Assembly: GCA_007121485.1 (NCBI GenBank)
Contig: SKKM01000220.1
Span: 1-9,180, forward strand
Length of the DNA: 9,180 nt
Reading direction: 5' to 3'
Source of the DNA: Wenzhouxiangella sp.
GTDB taxonomy: Bacteria; Pseudomonadota; Gammaproteobacteria; Xanthomonadales; Wenzhouxiangellaceae
Below the pieces are notes generated by a model. The model was not told the DNA's origin. It saw nothing but the letters and a program-made list of their open reading frames with translations, and ran no database searches. A program made the translations under genes and the position numbers. Of the stretch, positions 1 through 9,180 are shown one piece after another; positions within the stretch are counted from its first letter, which is position 1, and every line of letters starts with the position of its first letter.

Positions 1-817
<817 letters not shown>

Positions 818-899
818 GCGATATTCCTCCAGGGTCGTGAGTGGGCCGCGGTCGGGCGGGTCGGCAGAACCTCGGAACCGCAGCGGTTTTCAGCCCTTC

Positions 900-908
900 A
901 TTTTAACA
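900..908 (-). promoter_or_regulatory. Probable extended -10 promoter of acnA
   Basis: On the minus strand this reads TGTTAAAAT: an extended-10 TGn followed by TAAAAT, 5 of 6 to the sigma70 consensus. It is the only AT-rich patch in an otherwise GC-rich gap between hflD and acnA. No convincing -35 lies 16-18 bases upstream, which is tolerable for an extended -10 promoter. Transcription would start near 893, giving a leader of about 75 bases that contains a short palindrome (AACCGC-A-GCGGTT, 876-888). The assignment rests on motif match and position only. Confidence 0.45.
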
Positions 909-961
909 TGCGACTTTCCGGACAGAACCGCCGGAAGCCGGTGTGCCAGGTCAGCCCGGCC

Positions 962-978
962 GGGTCAAGGCGTGACCC
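962..978 (-). other. Small perfect hairpin just after the hflD stop
   Basis: GGGTCA (962-967) and TGACCC (973-978) form a perfect 6-bp stem with a 5-base loop, beginning 2 bases past the hflD stop codon. In the mRNA sense it is followed by GC-rich sequence and not by a U tract, so it does not look like an intrinsic terminator. It could protect the 3' end of the mnmA-hflD message or be chance. Confidence 0.25.
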
Positions 979-980
979 TT

Positions 981-1592
981 TCAGGCTGCCAGAAGCTGTT
1001 CGGCCTGGTGCAGCATGCGCCGGCGCTGGAACAGCAGCCGCCACTGCCTGCCGCCCACCTGCTGCCACAGGAACGCCGAACGCACGCCGGCCAGCAGCAG
1101 TGCGCGCACGAAAGCCACCTTTTCCGTCTGGCGCAGGTATTCCGGCTTGCCGCTGACGGTCAGGCGGAAGGGCAGGCTGGAGATGTGGCGTTCGTAGACA
1201 TCGGCGAGCTGGCTGACCACGCAGTCGTCCAGCGGCTCTTCCGTGTCGCGCCAGGCCGACTCGACCAGGCTGATCTCGCGGCCCAGCGCGTCCTGCCGCG
1301 TCCGGTCGCGCTGCACGGCGCGGGCGAGCTTGCCGAGACCCAGGGCGTAATTCAGGCTGATCAGGCTGTCCTGGCTGTTGCGCGGGCCGAACAGTTCCAC
1401 CATGACGCGCAAGCCCAGGCGAACGCCCTCCAGGCCGCCGTAGACGGCTTCGGTGGAGCTGGGCTGCAGGTTGAAGATGCTGTCCAGGCTGGCGCGGGCG
1501 GCCTGCTGGCTGCAGTTGCCCGAAGTGGCGGTCTGGCGCACCAGTTCGCCCACTTGCAGCATACCGGCGAAAGCGATCGTCGCGTCTCTCAT
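981..1592 (-). CDS. hflD: HflD family protein (DUF489), high-frequency lysogenization protein homolog
   Basis: The 203-residue product is close to the 213 residues of E. coli HflD and matches the family along its length. It opens with MRDATIAFAGMLQVGELVRQ, followed by the CSQQAARASLDSIFNLQPSS region (about 27-46) and the YGGLEGVRLGLRVM region (about 51-64). It is predicted to be largely helical, with no signal peptide or clear membrane segment. In E. coli HflD is a peripheral inner-membrane protein that binds the lambda CII activator and disfavours lysogeny; its native cellular role is poorly defined. The gene starts 9 bases after the mnmA stop, and the Shine-Dalgarno in the mnmA 3' end is weak, so translation is probably coupled to mnmA. 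The mnmA-hflD pairing is the usual one in gammaproteobacteria and supports the call. The gene downstream is acnA; in E. coli it is purB. Confidence 0.93.
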   Translation of the reverse strand: MRDATIAFAGMLQVGELVRQTATSGNCSQQAARASLDSIFNLQPSSTEAVYGGLEGVRLGLRVMVELFGPRNSQDSLISLNYALGLGKLARAVQRDRTRQDALGREISLVESAWRDTEEPLDDCVVSQLADVYERHISSLPFRLTVSGKPEYLRQTEKVAFVRALLLAGVRSAFLWQQVGGRQWRLLFQRRRMLHQAEQLLAA

Positions 1593-1601
1593 GGCGCGTA
1601 T

Positions 1602-2747
1602 TCAGGCCTGCGTAGCGGTCAAGGTTGAGGATTTCATCCAGTCCGGTACCGGCGCGTCGCAGCTCGCGATCACCCCGCCACCCAGACAGACTTCGCCATC
1701 GTACAACACGACGGACTGACCCGGCGTTACCGCTCGCTGTGCCTGCTCGAAGGCCAGCGTCAGGCGCTCGCGGTCGGCGGCCAGCACCGTGCAGGCCTGG
1801 TCAGGCTGGCGATAGCGGACCTTGGCCCCCAGGCTGGCACCGGGCGCCGGCGGGCTGCCGCTGATCCAGTTGACCTGAACCGCCTCCAGCCGGGTCGACA
1901 TCAGCAGCGGGTGCGTGCTGTCCTGGACCGCGCACAGGCGGTTGCCCTGCAGGTCCTTGGCCGCGACATACCAGGGCGCCTCATTGAAGCCGGCCCGGCC
2001 GCCGATATCCAGGCCCTTGCGCTGGCCCAGGGTGTAGTGGATCAAGCCCTTGTGCTGACCGATGAGCTCGCCCTCGGGCGTGAGGATCGGGCCCGGCTCG
2101 GCGCTCAGGTACTGGTCGATGAAGCGGTCATAGTTGCGCTCGCCGATGAAGCAGATGCCGGTGGAATCCTTCTTGCGCGCCACCGCCAGTCCGGCTTCGG
2201 CCGCCAGCGCCCGCACCTCGGACTTTTCCATTTCGCCCAGGGGGAAAAGCGCCCGCTGCAATTGCTCCTGGCTCAGCGCGTAGAGAAAGTAGCTCTGGTC
2301 CTTGGCCGGATCGCGGCCCTTGAGCAGCGCGACACTGCCGTCCGGATTGTCCCGGCGGCGGGCGTAGTGACCGGTCGCGATCCATCGCGCGCCGAGATCG
2401 CGCGCGTGTTCGACAAAGGCCTTGAACTTGATCTCGCGGTTGCACAGCACGTCCGGATTGGGCGTTCGCCCGGCCTTGAGTTCGGCCAGAAAGTGCTCGA
2501 ACACCCCGTCCCAGTATTCGGCCGAAAAGTTTCGACCGTGAAACGGAATGCCGAGCTGCTCGCACACCCGCCGCGCATCGGCCGCGTCTTTTTCGGCCGT
2601 GCAGCCGGACAGAACGTCGTCCTCCTCCCAGTTCTTCATGAACATCCCGGCGATGACGTGCCCCTTCAGCTGGAGCAGCCAGGCCGTCGTCGCCGAGTCC
2701 ACCCCGCCAGACAGCGCGACCATGATGTCGGGGATCTTGTTAGCCAT
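1602..2747 (-). CDS. mnmA: tRNA-specific 2-thiouridylase MnmA (TrmU)
   Basis: MnmA activates U34 of tRNA-Lys, -Glu and -Gln with ATP and replaces O2 with sulfur passed from IscS through the Tus relay; it acts in the cytosol. The 381-residue protein has all expected landmarks. The PP-loop SGGVDS is at 13-18, GMFMKNWEEDD at 34-44, the first catalytic cysteine C102 in NPDVLCNREIKF, ATGHYAR at 124-130, and the second catalytic cysteine C199 in STGICFIGER. Both cysteine numbers equal those of E. coli. Next come LGQRKGLDIGG and the C-terminal beta-barrel with a YDGEVCLGGGVI motif. An in-frame TAG lies 6 bases before the ATG, so the protein cannot start further upstream. M9 is a possible but unlikely alternative, since the Shine-Dalgarno is poor for either. 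Upstream lies the inverted-repeat element, and no strong promoter is evident there; readthrough from lysR is possible. Confidence 0.97.
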   Translation of the reverse strand: MANKIPDIMVALSGGVDSATTAWLLQLKGHVIAGMFMKNWEEDDVLSGCTAEKDAADARRVCEQLGIPFHGRNFSAEYWDGVFEHFLAELKAGRTPNPDVLCNREIKFKAFVEHARDLGARWIATGHYARRRDNPDGSVALLKGRDPAKDQSYFLYALSQEQLQRALFPLGEMEKSEVRALAAEAGLAVARKKDSTGICFIGERNYDRFIDQYLSAEPGPILTPEGELIGQHKGLIHYTLGQRKGLDIGGRAGFNEAPWYVAAKDLQGNRLCAVQDSTHPLLMSTRLEAVQVNWISGSPPAPGASLGAKVRYRQPDQACTVLAADRERLTLAFEQAQRAVTPGQSVVLYDGEVCLGGGVIASCDAPVPDWMKSSTLTATQA

Positions 2748-2778
2748 GTTCGGCTAGATGGGGGCGAAAAGACGAAAA

Positions 2779-2813
2779 GGAACCGCAGATGAACGCAGAT
2801 GAACGCCGATGAG
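2779..2813 (+). repeat. Arm 1 of an inverted repeat: three tandem 10-bp units
   Basis: After a GGAAC prefix the arm holds CGCAGATGAA (2784-2793), CGCAGATGAA (2794-2803) and CGCCGATGAG (2804-2813). Bases 2779-2810 match the reverse complement of 2898-2929 at 30 of 32 positions. A short purine-rich direct repeat, CGAAAAG twice (2765-2771 and 2773-2779), sits just outside. The motif resembles a dispersed intergenic repeat with GAACCGCAGATGAACGC cores that I recall from many proteobacterial genomes. That is recollection and not a search result. Confidence 0.9.
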
Positions 2814-2894
2814 CAAATTCAAATGCAGGGTGACAAGCATCGCGAACTCCTCGCGAGCATGGGGCATCCGGTACCACCTGACCTTGCACGAAAA

Positions 2895-2929
2895 CCTATC
2901 CGCGTTCATCCGCGTTCATCTGCGGTTCC
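2895..2929 (-). repeat. Arm 2 of the inverted repeat: three tandem 10-bp units, overlapping the lysR 3' end
   Basis: Read on the minus strand, a GGAAC prefix is followed by CGCAGATGAA (2924-2915), CGCGGATGAA (2914-2905) and CGCGGATAGG (2904-2895). This is the inverted partner of arm 1, 84 bases away. In the reading frame of lysR the arm encodes the protein's last residues and supplies the TAG stop at 2896-2898. The intervening 2814-2894 has no ORF of note and holds a small TCGCGA-N5-TCGCGA stem. Confidence 0.9.
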
Positions 2930-3849
2930 CTGTCCCTCTCCTCAGCGACGTCAGAAAACAACTCCGGACTCATGAGATCGATGAAACGCTCGGCCTGGGG
3001 CGAGAGGTAGGCGCCGCGGCGCATGACCACGCCGTAGGAGCGGCGCGGGAAGAATTCGCTCATGTCGCGCATGGCCAGGCGCTGGCGGTCGGCCTCGGTG
3101 ATGCAGATGCTGGTCACGATCGAAATCCCCATGCCGTAGGCGACGTAGCGCTTGATCACTTCCCAGCCCCCGACTTCCAGCGCGACCCGGAACGGCAGCT
3201 GGTGCTTGCGGAACACCATGTCGACCATCTGGAAGGTGGTCAGCCGGCGCGGCGGGAGAATCAGCCCGTGCGGGCTGATGTCGGCCAGGGTGACGCGGCG
3301 GCGTCTCGCGAGCGGGTGATCCGGGCTCATGATCAGCACCGGGTTGAAACGATATATGGGCTGGTAGTCGATGTCGTTCGGCACGTCCAGCATGGAGCCG
3401 ACGGCGAAGTCCACCTGGTCCTCGCGGATCATCCCCAGGCCGTCGGCACCGGTGACGTTGTGCAGGTGAACGTGGATGCCCGGGTGCTGGCGGCGGAAGC
3501 GGATCATCAGCGAGGGCAACAGGTGCATGATGGTCGACTCACCCGCGGCGATGCGGATTTCGCCGCTTTCCAGCGATCCGTAGCGCCGGGCGAACTCGTC
3601 GGGCAGGGCATCGATGCGGTCGACCAGCGGCCGGGCCATTTCCAGCAGCGCCTTGCCCGCCGGCGTCAGCTGCAGCCTGGGCCCGTGGCGGGTGAACAAG
3701 GTTTGCCGCAGTTCTTCTTCCAGGGCGCGGATCTGCTGGCTCACCGAAGGCTGGCTGAGATACAGTCGCTCCGCCGCCGCCGACACGCTGCCCGTGCGCG
3801 CGGTCTGGATGAATGCGCGTAAATGCTTGAGCAAATTGCCCTTGTACAT
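2896..3849 (-). CDS. LysR-family transcriptional regulator, CysB-like, divergent from aceB
   Basis: A 317-residue cytoplasmic DNA-binding regulator. The winged helix-turn-helix lies at about 4-66, with the recognition region AAAERLYLSQPSVSQQIRAL at 24-43 and LTPAGKALLEMARP at 61-74. The effector-binding domain runs from about 92 to 298: GEIRIAAGESTIMHLLPSLM, then DFAVGSMLDVP, MSPDHPLARRR and the YVAYGMGISIVTS strand-helix typical of the family. I chose the ATG at 3849 because GGAG lies 6 bases upstream and the helix-turn-helix follows at the usual distance. A TTG at 3942 would add 31 unfamily-like residues and cover the promoter region. The last 11 residues, REPQMNADERG, are encoded by repeat arm 2, so the true family C-terminus ends around SPELFSD. 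Its position makes it a candidate regulator of aceBA. That is inference, and the effector is unknown. Confidence 0.92.
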   Translation of the reverse strand: MYKGNLLKHLRAFIQTARTGSVSAAAERLYLSQPSVSQQIRALEEELRQTLFTRHGPRLQLTPAGKALLEMARPLVDRIDALPDEFARRYGSLESGEIRIAAGESTIMHLLPSLMIRFRRQHPGIHVHLHNVTGADGLGMIREDQVDFAVGSMLDVPNDIDYQPIYRFNPVLIMSPDHPLARRRRVTLADISPHGLILPPRRLTTFQMVDMVFRKHQLPFRVALEVGGWEVIKRYVAYGMGISIVTSICITEADRQRLAMRDMSEFFPRRSYGVVMRRGAYLSPQAERFIDLMSPELFSDVAEERDREPQMNADERG

Positions 3850-3855
3850 GCGCTG

Positions 3856-3859
3856 CTCC
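3856..3859 (-). promoter_or_regulatory. Shine-Dalgarno deciding the lysR start
   Basis: GGAG on the minus strand sits 6 bases before the ATG at 3849. The alternative TTG at 3942 lies upstream of the predicted -35 and -10, so it would fall outside the message. Confidence 0.7.
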
Positions 3860-3869
3860 GGGGTGCTTG

Positions 3870-3892
3870 CAGTATTTGTTAAACTGATACTG
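3870..3892. promoter_or_regulatory. Putative LysR-type operator, CAGTAT-N11-ATACTG
   Basis: CAGTAT (3870-3875) and ATACTG (3887-3892) are a perfect 6-bp inverted repeat separated by exactly 11 bases. It contains the T-N11-A signature of LysR-type regulators (T3875, A3887). It overlaps the predicted -10 of lysR, fitting autorepression, and lies about 80 bases upstream of aceB. The spacing and symmetry are seen directly; binding by the adjacent regulator is inferred from the usual arrangement of divergent LysR genes. Confidence 0.6.
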
Positions 3893-3910
3893 TAAATCGA
3901 AAGATTTAAT
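3884..3910 (+). promoter_or_regulatory. Tentative aceB promoter
   Basis: TTTAAT (3905-3910) is 5 of 6 to the -10 consensus and is the best match on the plus strand ahead of aceB. The best -35, CTGATA (3884-3889), is 4 of 6 with a short 15-base spacer. A poor, activator-dependent promoter would fit LysR control, and transcription would begin near 3917. This is weak, motif-only evidence. Confidence 0.25.
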
Positions 3911-3917
3911 TTGCCAA
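3889..3917 (-). promoter_or_regulatory. Sigma70-like promoter of lysR
   Basis: On the minus strand TTGGCA (3917-3912, 5 of 6 to TTGACA) is followed after exactly 17 bases by TACAGT (3894-3889, 4 of 6 to TATAAT). The predicted start falls near 3882, giving a leader of about 33 bases containing the GGAG site. One operator half-site overlaps the -10, and a further ATACTG (3918-3923) abuts the -35. Confidence 0.6.
3893..3908. promoter_or_regulatory. Palindrome TAAATC-N4-GATTTA in the lysR-aceB intergenic region
   Basis: A perfect 6-bp inverted repeat with spacer GAAA lies between the -35 and -10 of lysR. It is also flanked by CAGTATTTG (3870-3878) and its exact inverse CAAATACTG (3915-3923). It may be an operator for a second regulator or part of the LysR footprint. 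As an AT-rich short palindrome it could also be chance. Confidence 0.35.
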
Positions 3918-3974
3918 ATACTGACTTGCCCTCTAGTCTCAATAAGTTGACCGTACGCCACCGAACGGAATCCC

Positions 3975-5606
<1,632 letters not shown>

Positions 5607-5647
5607 TTTCTACCCAAGCTCAATCCAAGGAAGGGAGCACCCAAGCA

Positions 5648-6931
<1,284 letters not shown>

Positions 6932-6953
6932 TTCGACGTTGAAATCCTCTTGA

Positions 6954-7001
6954 GTCTGCCGCAGTATGATGTTGGTCAATTCAACACCTGCTGCGGCAGA
7001 C
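6954..7001. repeat. Perfect 11-bp inverted repeat between aceA and clpS
   Basis: GTCTGCCGCAG (6954-6964) and CTGCGGCAGAC (6991-7001) are exact inverse copies 26 bases apart. Inside, TGTTG (6970-6974) and CAACA (6982-6986) can extend the fold with a 7-base loop. The 3' arm ends one base before the clpS ATG. No T tract follows on either strand, so it is not a canonical terminator, though it may still separate aceBA from clpSA. A -10-like TATGAT (6965-6970) lies in the spacer with TTGAAA (6939-6944) 20 bases upstream, too far apart for a good sigma70 promoter. If used, transcription would start inside the structure. Confidence 0.7.
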
Positions 7002-7002
7002 C

Positions 7003-7338
7003 ATGTCGGACAAGGAGCACCAAAAGCCTGAGGTGCCGGGCAGCGGCCTGGCCCTGGAAGAGGCGCGGCCCAAGCTGCGCCGTCCCCCCCTTTACAAGGT
7101 CGTCATTCTCAACGACGACTATACGCCCATGGAGTTCGTGGTCCTGGTGCTGAAGCAGTTCTTCGGCCTGACCCACGACAAGGCGACCGCCATCATGTTG
7201 CACATTCACACCCGCGGCCGCGGTGTGGCCGGCATATTTACCTACGAGATCGCCGAGACCAAGGTCATCCAGGTCAACGAGTGCGCTCGAGAGCACGAAC
7301 ACCCCCTGCAGTGTACGCTGGAGGAGGCGGAAGACTGA
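7003..7338 (+). CDS. clpS: ClpS, ATP-dependent Clp protease adaptor (N-recognin)
   Basis: ClpS binds proteins with N-degron residues (Leu, Phe, Tyr, Trp) and hands them to ClpA in ClpAP. The 111-residue product is close to the 106 residues of E. coli ClpS. A disordered N-terminal tail (about 1-26), which in the family engages the ClpA pore, precedes the core. The substrate pocket motif NDDYTPMEFV is at 37-46, the pocket histidine probably H69 in LHIHTRG, and the ClpA-facing ETKV and AREHEHPLQCTLE segments follow. The start has no evident Shine-Dalgarno: the bases before the ATG belong to the hairpin arm. A GTG at 7033 would remove part of the tail and is less likely. clpA follows after 88 bases, the standard order. 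Confidence 0.95.
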   Translation: MSDKEHQKPEVPGSGLALEEARPKLRRPPLYKVVILNDDYTPMEFVVLVLKQFFGLTHDKATAIMLHIHTRGRGVAGIFTYEIAETKVIQVNECAREHEHPLQCTLEEAED

Positions 7339-7426
7339 CCGGGCCCCGGCGCGGCACCCTTGAGCCTCACGGTGGTCCAAACACAGTGGAAGCACGCAAC
7401 ATTCGACATCCAAAGGCGTATCAACG

Positions 7427-9180
7427 ATGTTCAGCAAGGACCTAGAACTTTCCATCTCGCAGGCCTACAACACGGCCCGCGGCAAGCGCCACGAGTTCCT
7501 GACCGTGGAGCACCTGCTGCTTGCCCTGCTGGACACCCCCTCCGCGCGCGACGTGTTCGACGCCTGCGGTGTGGACATCAAGCGGCTCGGTCATGATCTG
7601 AACCAGATCCTGGAAGAAACCATTCCGGTCCTGTCGGCAGGCGACCAGCGCGACACCCAGCCCACGGTCGGCTTCCAGCGCGTGCTCCAGCGCGCGCTCT
7701 ACCACGTGCAGTCGGCCGAGCGCAAGGAAGTGCTCGGCGCCAACGTCCTGGTCGCGATGTTCGGCGAGAAGGACTCGCACGCCGTCTACCTGATGGGCAA
7801 GCAGGATCTGTCCCGGCTCGACGTCGTCAACTACATCTCCCACGGCATCAGCAAGCGCGACGAAGACTCAGGGCAGGATGCCTCGGCCACCCGCGGGGGC
7901 GCCGCGGCCGGTGCCGCCGACGAGGAGAAATCGGCGCTGGCGGCCTATGCCACCAACCTGAACGAGCGCGCCCGTGCCGACCAGATCGACCCGCTGATCG
8001 GTCGCGCCCTGGAAGTGGAGCGGACCATCCAGATCCTTTGCCGGCGGCGCAAGAACAACCCGCTCTACGTCGGCGAATCCGGGGTCGGCAAGACCGCCCT
8101 GGCCGAGGGCCTGGCACGCCGCATCGTCGAGGGCGAGGTGCCTGAAATCCTGCTCGACGCCGAGATCTGGGCGCTGGACCTGGGCTCGCTGCTGGCCGGC
8201 ACCAAGTACCGCGGCGACTTCGAGAAGCGGCTGAAAGCCATCCTGGCCGAACTCAAGCAGCGCCCGAAGTCGGTCCTGTTCATCGACGAGATTCACACCA
8301 TCATCGGCGCCGGGGCGGCCTCGGGCGGCGTCATGGACGCCTCCAACCTGATCAAGCCGGTGCTGGCCAACGGCGAATTGCGCTGCATCGGATCGACCAC
8401 TTTCGAGGAATATCGCGGCGTGTTCGAGAAGGATCGTGCGCTGGCGCGGCGCTTCCAGAAAATCGACATCGTCGAGCCGACCGTGGGCGAGACCATCGAG
8501 ATCTTGAACGGGCTCAAACACCGCTTCGAGGAACATCACGGCGTGCAGTACAGTCCGGAAGCCCTGGAAGCGGCGGCCACGCTGTCGGCCCGCCACATCA
8601 ACGACCGCCACCTGCCCGACAAGGCCATCGACGTGATCGACGAGGCCGGCGCGCGCGAGCGCCTGAAGGCCCCGGACGACCGGGTTGAAATGCTCGGCGT
8701 GCACGAGATCGAGGAAGTGGTGGCGCGCATGGCGCGCATTCCGCCGCGACAGGTCTCGCGCTCGGACCGCGATGCGCTGAAAACCCTGGAGCGCGACCTC
8801 AAGATGGTCGTGTTCGGCCAGGACGAAGCCATCACCACGCTGTCGGCGGCGATCAAGATGTCGCGTTCCGGCCTGGGCGACGCCGACCGGCCGATCGGCA
8901 GCTTCCTGTTCGCCGGCCCGACCGGCGTGGGCAAGACCGAGGTCACCCGCCAGCTGGCCATGACCCTGGGGATCGAGCTGATCCGCTTCGACATGTCCGA
9001 GTACATGGAAGCGCACACCGTCTCGCGCCTGGTCGGGGCGCCGCCCGGGTATGTCGGATTCGACCGCGGCGGGCTGTTGACCGAGGCGATCACCCAGACC
9101 CCGCACGCCGTGCTGCTGCTCGACGAGATCGAGAAGGCCCATCCGGACGTCTACAACCTGCTGCTGCAGATCATGGACCA
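7427..9180 (+). CDS. clpA: ClpA, AAA+ unfoldase of the ClpAP protease, N-terminal 584 codons (runs off the right edge)
   Basis: ClpA is a hexameric ATPase that unfolds substrates, including those delivered by ClpS, and threads them into the ClpP peptidase. The Clp-N repeat domain covers about 1-142 (RHEFLTVEHLLLALL, DTQPTVGFQRVLQRA, LDVVNYISHG). A Gly/Ala/Asp-rich linker follows at about 144-168. The first AAA+ module has Walker A GESGVGKT (216-223), Walker B LFIDEIH (D287, E288), AGTKYRGDFEKR, GSTTFEEYR and ALARRFQKIDI. The second has Walker A GPTGVGKT (497-504), FDMSEYMEAHTVSRL, GAPPGYVGFD and Walker B LLLDEIEKAH (D566, E567). There is no ClpB-type coiled-coil insertion between the modules, which with the clpS neighbour separates ClpA from ClpB. 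About 170 residues, including the ClpP-docking loop, are beyond the window. AAAGGCG near 7412 is a modest Shine-Dalgarno. Confidence 0.98.
   Translation, partial: MFSKDLELSISQAYNTARGKRHEFLTVEHLLLALLDTPSARDVFDACGVDIKRLGHDLNQILEETIPVLSAGDQRDTQPTVGFQRVLQRALYHVQSAERKEVLGANVLVAMFGEKDSHAVYLMGKQDLSRLDVVNYISHGISKRDEDSGQDASATRGGAAAGAADEEKSALAAYATNLNERARADQIDPLIGRALEVERTIQILCRRRKNNPLYVGESGVGKTALAEGLARRIVEGEVPEILLDAEIWALDLGSLLAGTKYRGDFEKRLKAILAELKQRPKSVLFIDEIHTIIGAGAASGGVMDASNLIKPVLANGELRCIGSTTFEEYRGVFEKDRALARRFQKIDIVEPTVGETIEILNGLKHRFEEHHGVQYSPEALEAAATLSARHINDRHLPDKAIDVIDEAGARERLKAPDDRVEMLGVHEIEEVVARMARIPPRQVSRSDRDALKTLERDLKMVVFGQDEAITTLSAAIKMSRSGLGDADRPIGSFLFAGPTGVGKTEVTRQLAMTLGIELIRFDMSEYMEAHTVSRLVGAPPGYVGFDRGGLLTEAITQTPHAVLLLDEIEKAHPDVYNLLLQIMD

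Larger units (their letters stand above)
2779..2929. repeat. Composite inverted-repeat structure between mnmA and lysR (possible MITE-like or REP-type pair)
   Basis: The two 32-bp arms enclose an 87-base centre, giving a 151-bp structure with no transposase. A transcript crossing it on either strand could fold into a long stem, 30 of 32 pairs, with a large loop. Since lysR and mnmA both lie on the minus strand on either side, such a fold would lie between them and might end, slow or stabilise lysR transcripts. There is no U tract, so it is not a standard intrinsic terminator. No obvious target-site duplication is visible next to the arms. It could be two independently inserted copies of a dispersed repeat in opposite orientation, or one mobile unit. 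Confidence 0.6.

Noticed and set aside
2779..2929. CRISPR array
   Set aside because: The 10-bp units are directly adjacent with no spacers, and the two groups are inverted. No cas gene is in view.
2809..3822. Plus-strand open frame opposite lysR, including the repeat arm
   Set aside because: Antisense to a clear LysR gene. Its SAFIRVHLRF-like start is only translated repeat sequence.
3850..3942. Longer lysR protein starting at a TTG at 3942
   Set aside because: The extra 31 residues are not LysR-like and would overlap the predicted promoter and operator. The ATG at 3849 has a good Shine-Dalgarno and places the helix-turn-helix correctly.
6962..6967. Another CAGTAT LysR half-site upstream of clpS
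   Set aside because: It has no ATACTG partner at the N11 spacing and is part of the hairpin arm; a 6-base match alone is expected by chance.
6954..7001. Intrinsic terminator after aceA
   Set aside because: The stem is strong but the loop is long and there is no T tract on either strand.
7339..7349. CCGGG-C-CCCGG palindrome after clpS as terminator
   Set aside because: The physical stem would be only 4 bp and no T tract follows; short GC palindromes are common in this base composition.
7868..9142. Long minus-strand open frame (424 codons) opposite clpA
   Set aside because: Antisense shadow of a conserved AAA+ gene in GC-rich DNA.

Overview
The window is a stretch of ordinary GC-rich bacterial chromosome. 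It most likely comes from a gammaproteobacterium: HflD (family DUF489) is essentially confined to that class, and the mnmA-hflD and clpS-clpA pairs are laid out as in that class. I cannot name a genus from the sequence; an environmental high-GC lineage near the Xanthomonadales is a guess. All seven full or partial housekeeping genes are recognisable, and there is no phage, CRISPR, transposase or defence gene. No gene-free stretch exceeds 170 bases.

Left part (1-2747, minus strand): the N-terminal 272 codons of aconitase A (acnA, running off the left edge), with its own leader and a likely extended -10 promoter. Upstream of it is the tightly packed pair mnmA-hflD (tRNA 2-thiouridylase and HflD). 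In E. coli this pair is followed by purB; here it is followed by acnA.

Middle (2748-3974): a 151-bp inverted-repeat structure made of two arms, each of three 10-bp tandem units (consensus CGCRGATGAA). It sits between mnmA and a LysR-family regulator, also on the minus strand. The regulator's last codons and its stop codon lie inside one arm. The regulator is divergent from aceB. The 125-bp intergenic region between them is AT-rich and contains a strong LysR-type dyad (CAGTAT-N11-ATACTG) overlapping a good sigma70-like promoter for lysR, a third ATACTG half-site and a second palindrome.

Right part (3975-9180, plus strand): aceB (malate synthase A) and aceA (isocitrate lyase) form a two-gene glyoxylate-shunt operon. 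They are followed by an 11-bp perfect inverted repeat that ends one base before the clpS start codon, then clpS (N-recognin adaptor) and the first 584 codons of clpA (AAA+ unfoldase of ClpAP).

Functionally, aceB, aceA and acnA belong to the TCA/glyoxylate network, and the divergent LysR protein is the natural candidate regulator of aceBA (inference). clpS-clpA form one proteolysis unit. No new multi-gene system is visible. What merits a second look is non-coding: the paired repeat modules that have taken over the lysR 3' end, the dyad cluster between lysR and aceB, and the hairpin touching the clpS start.
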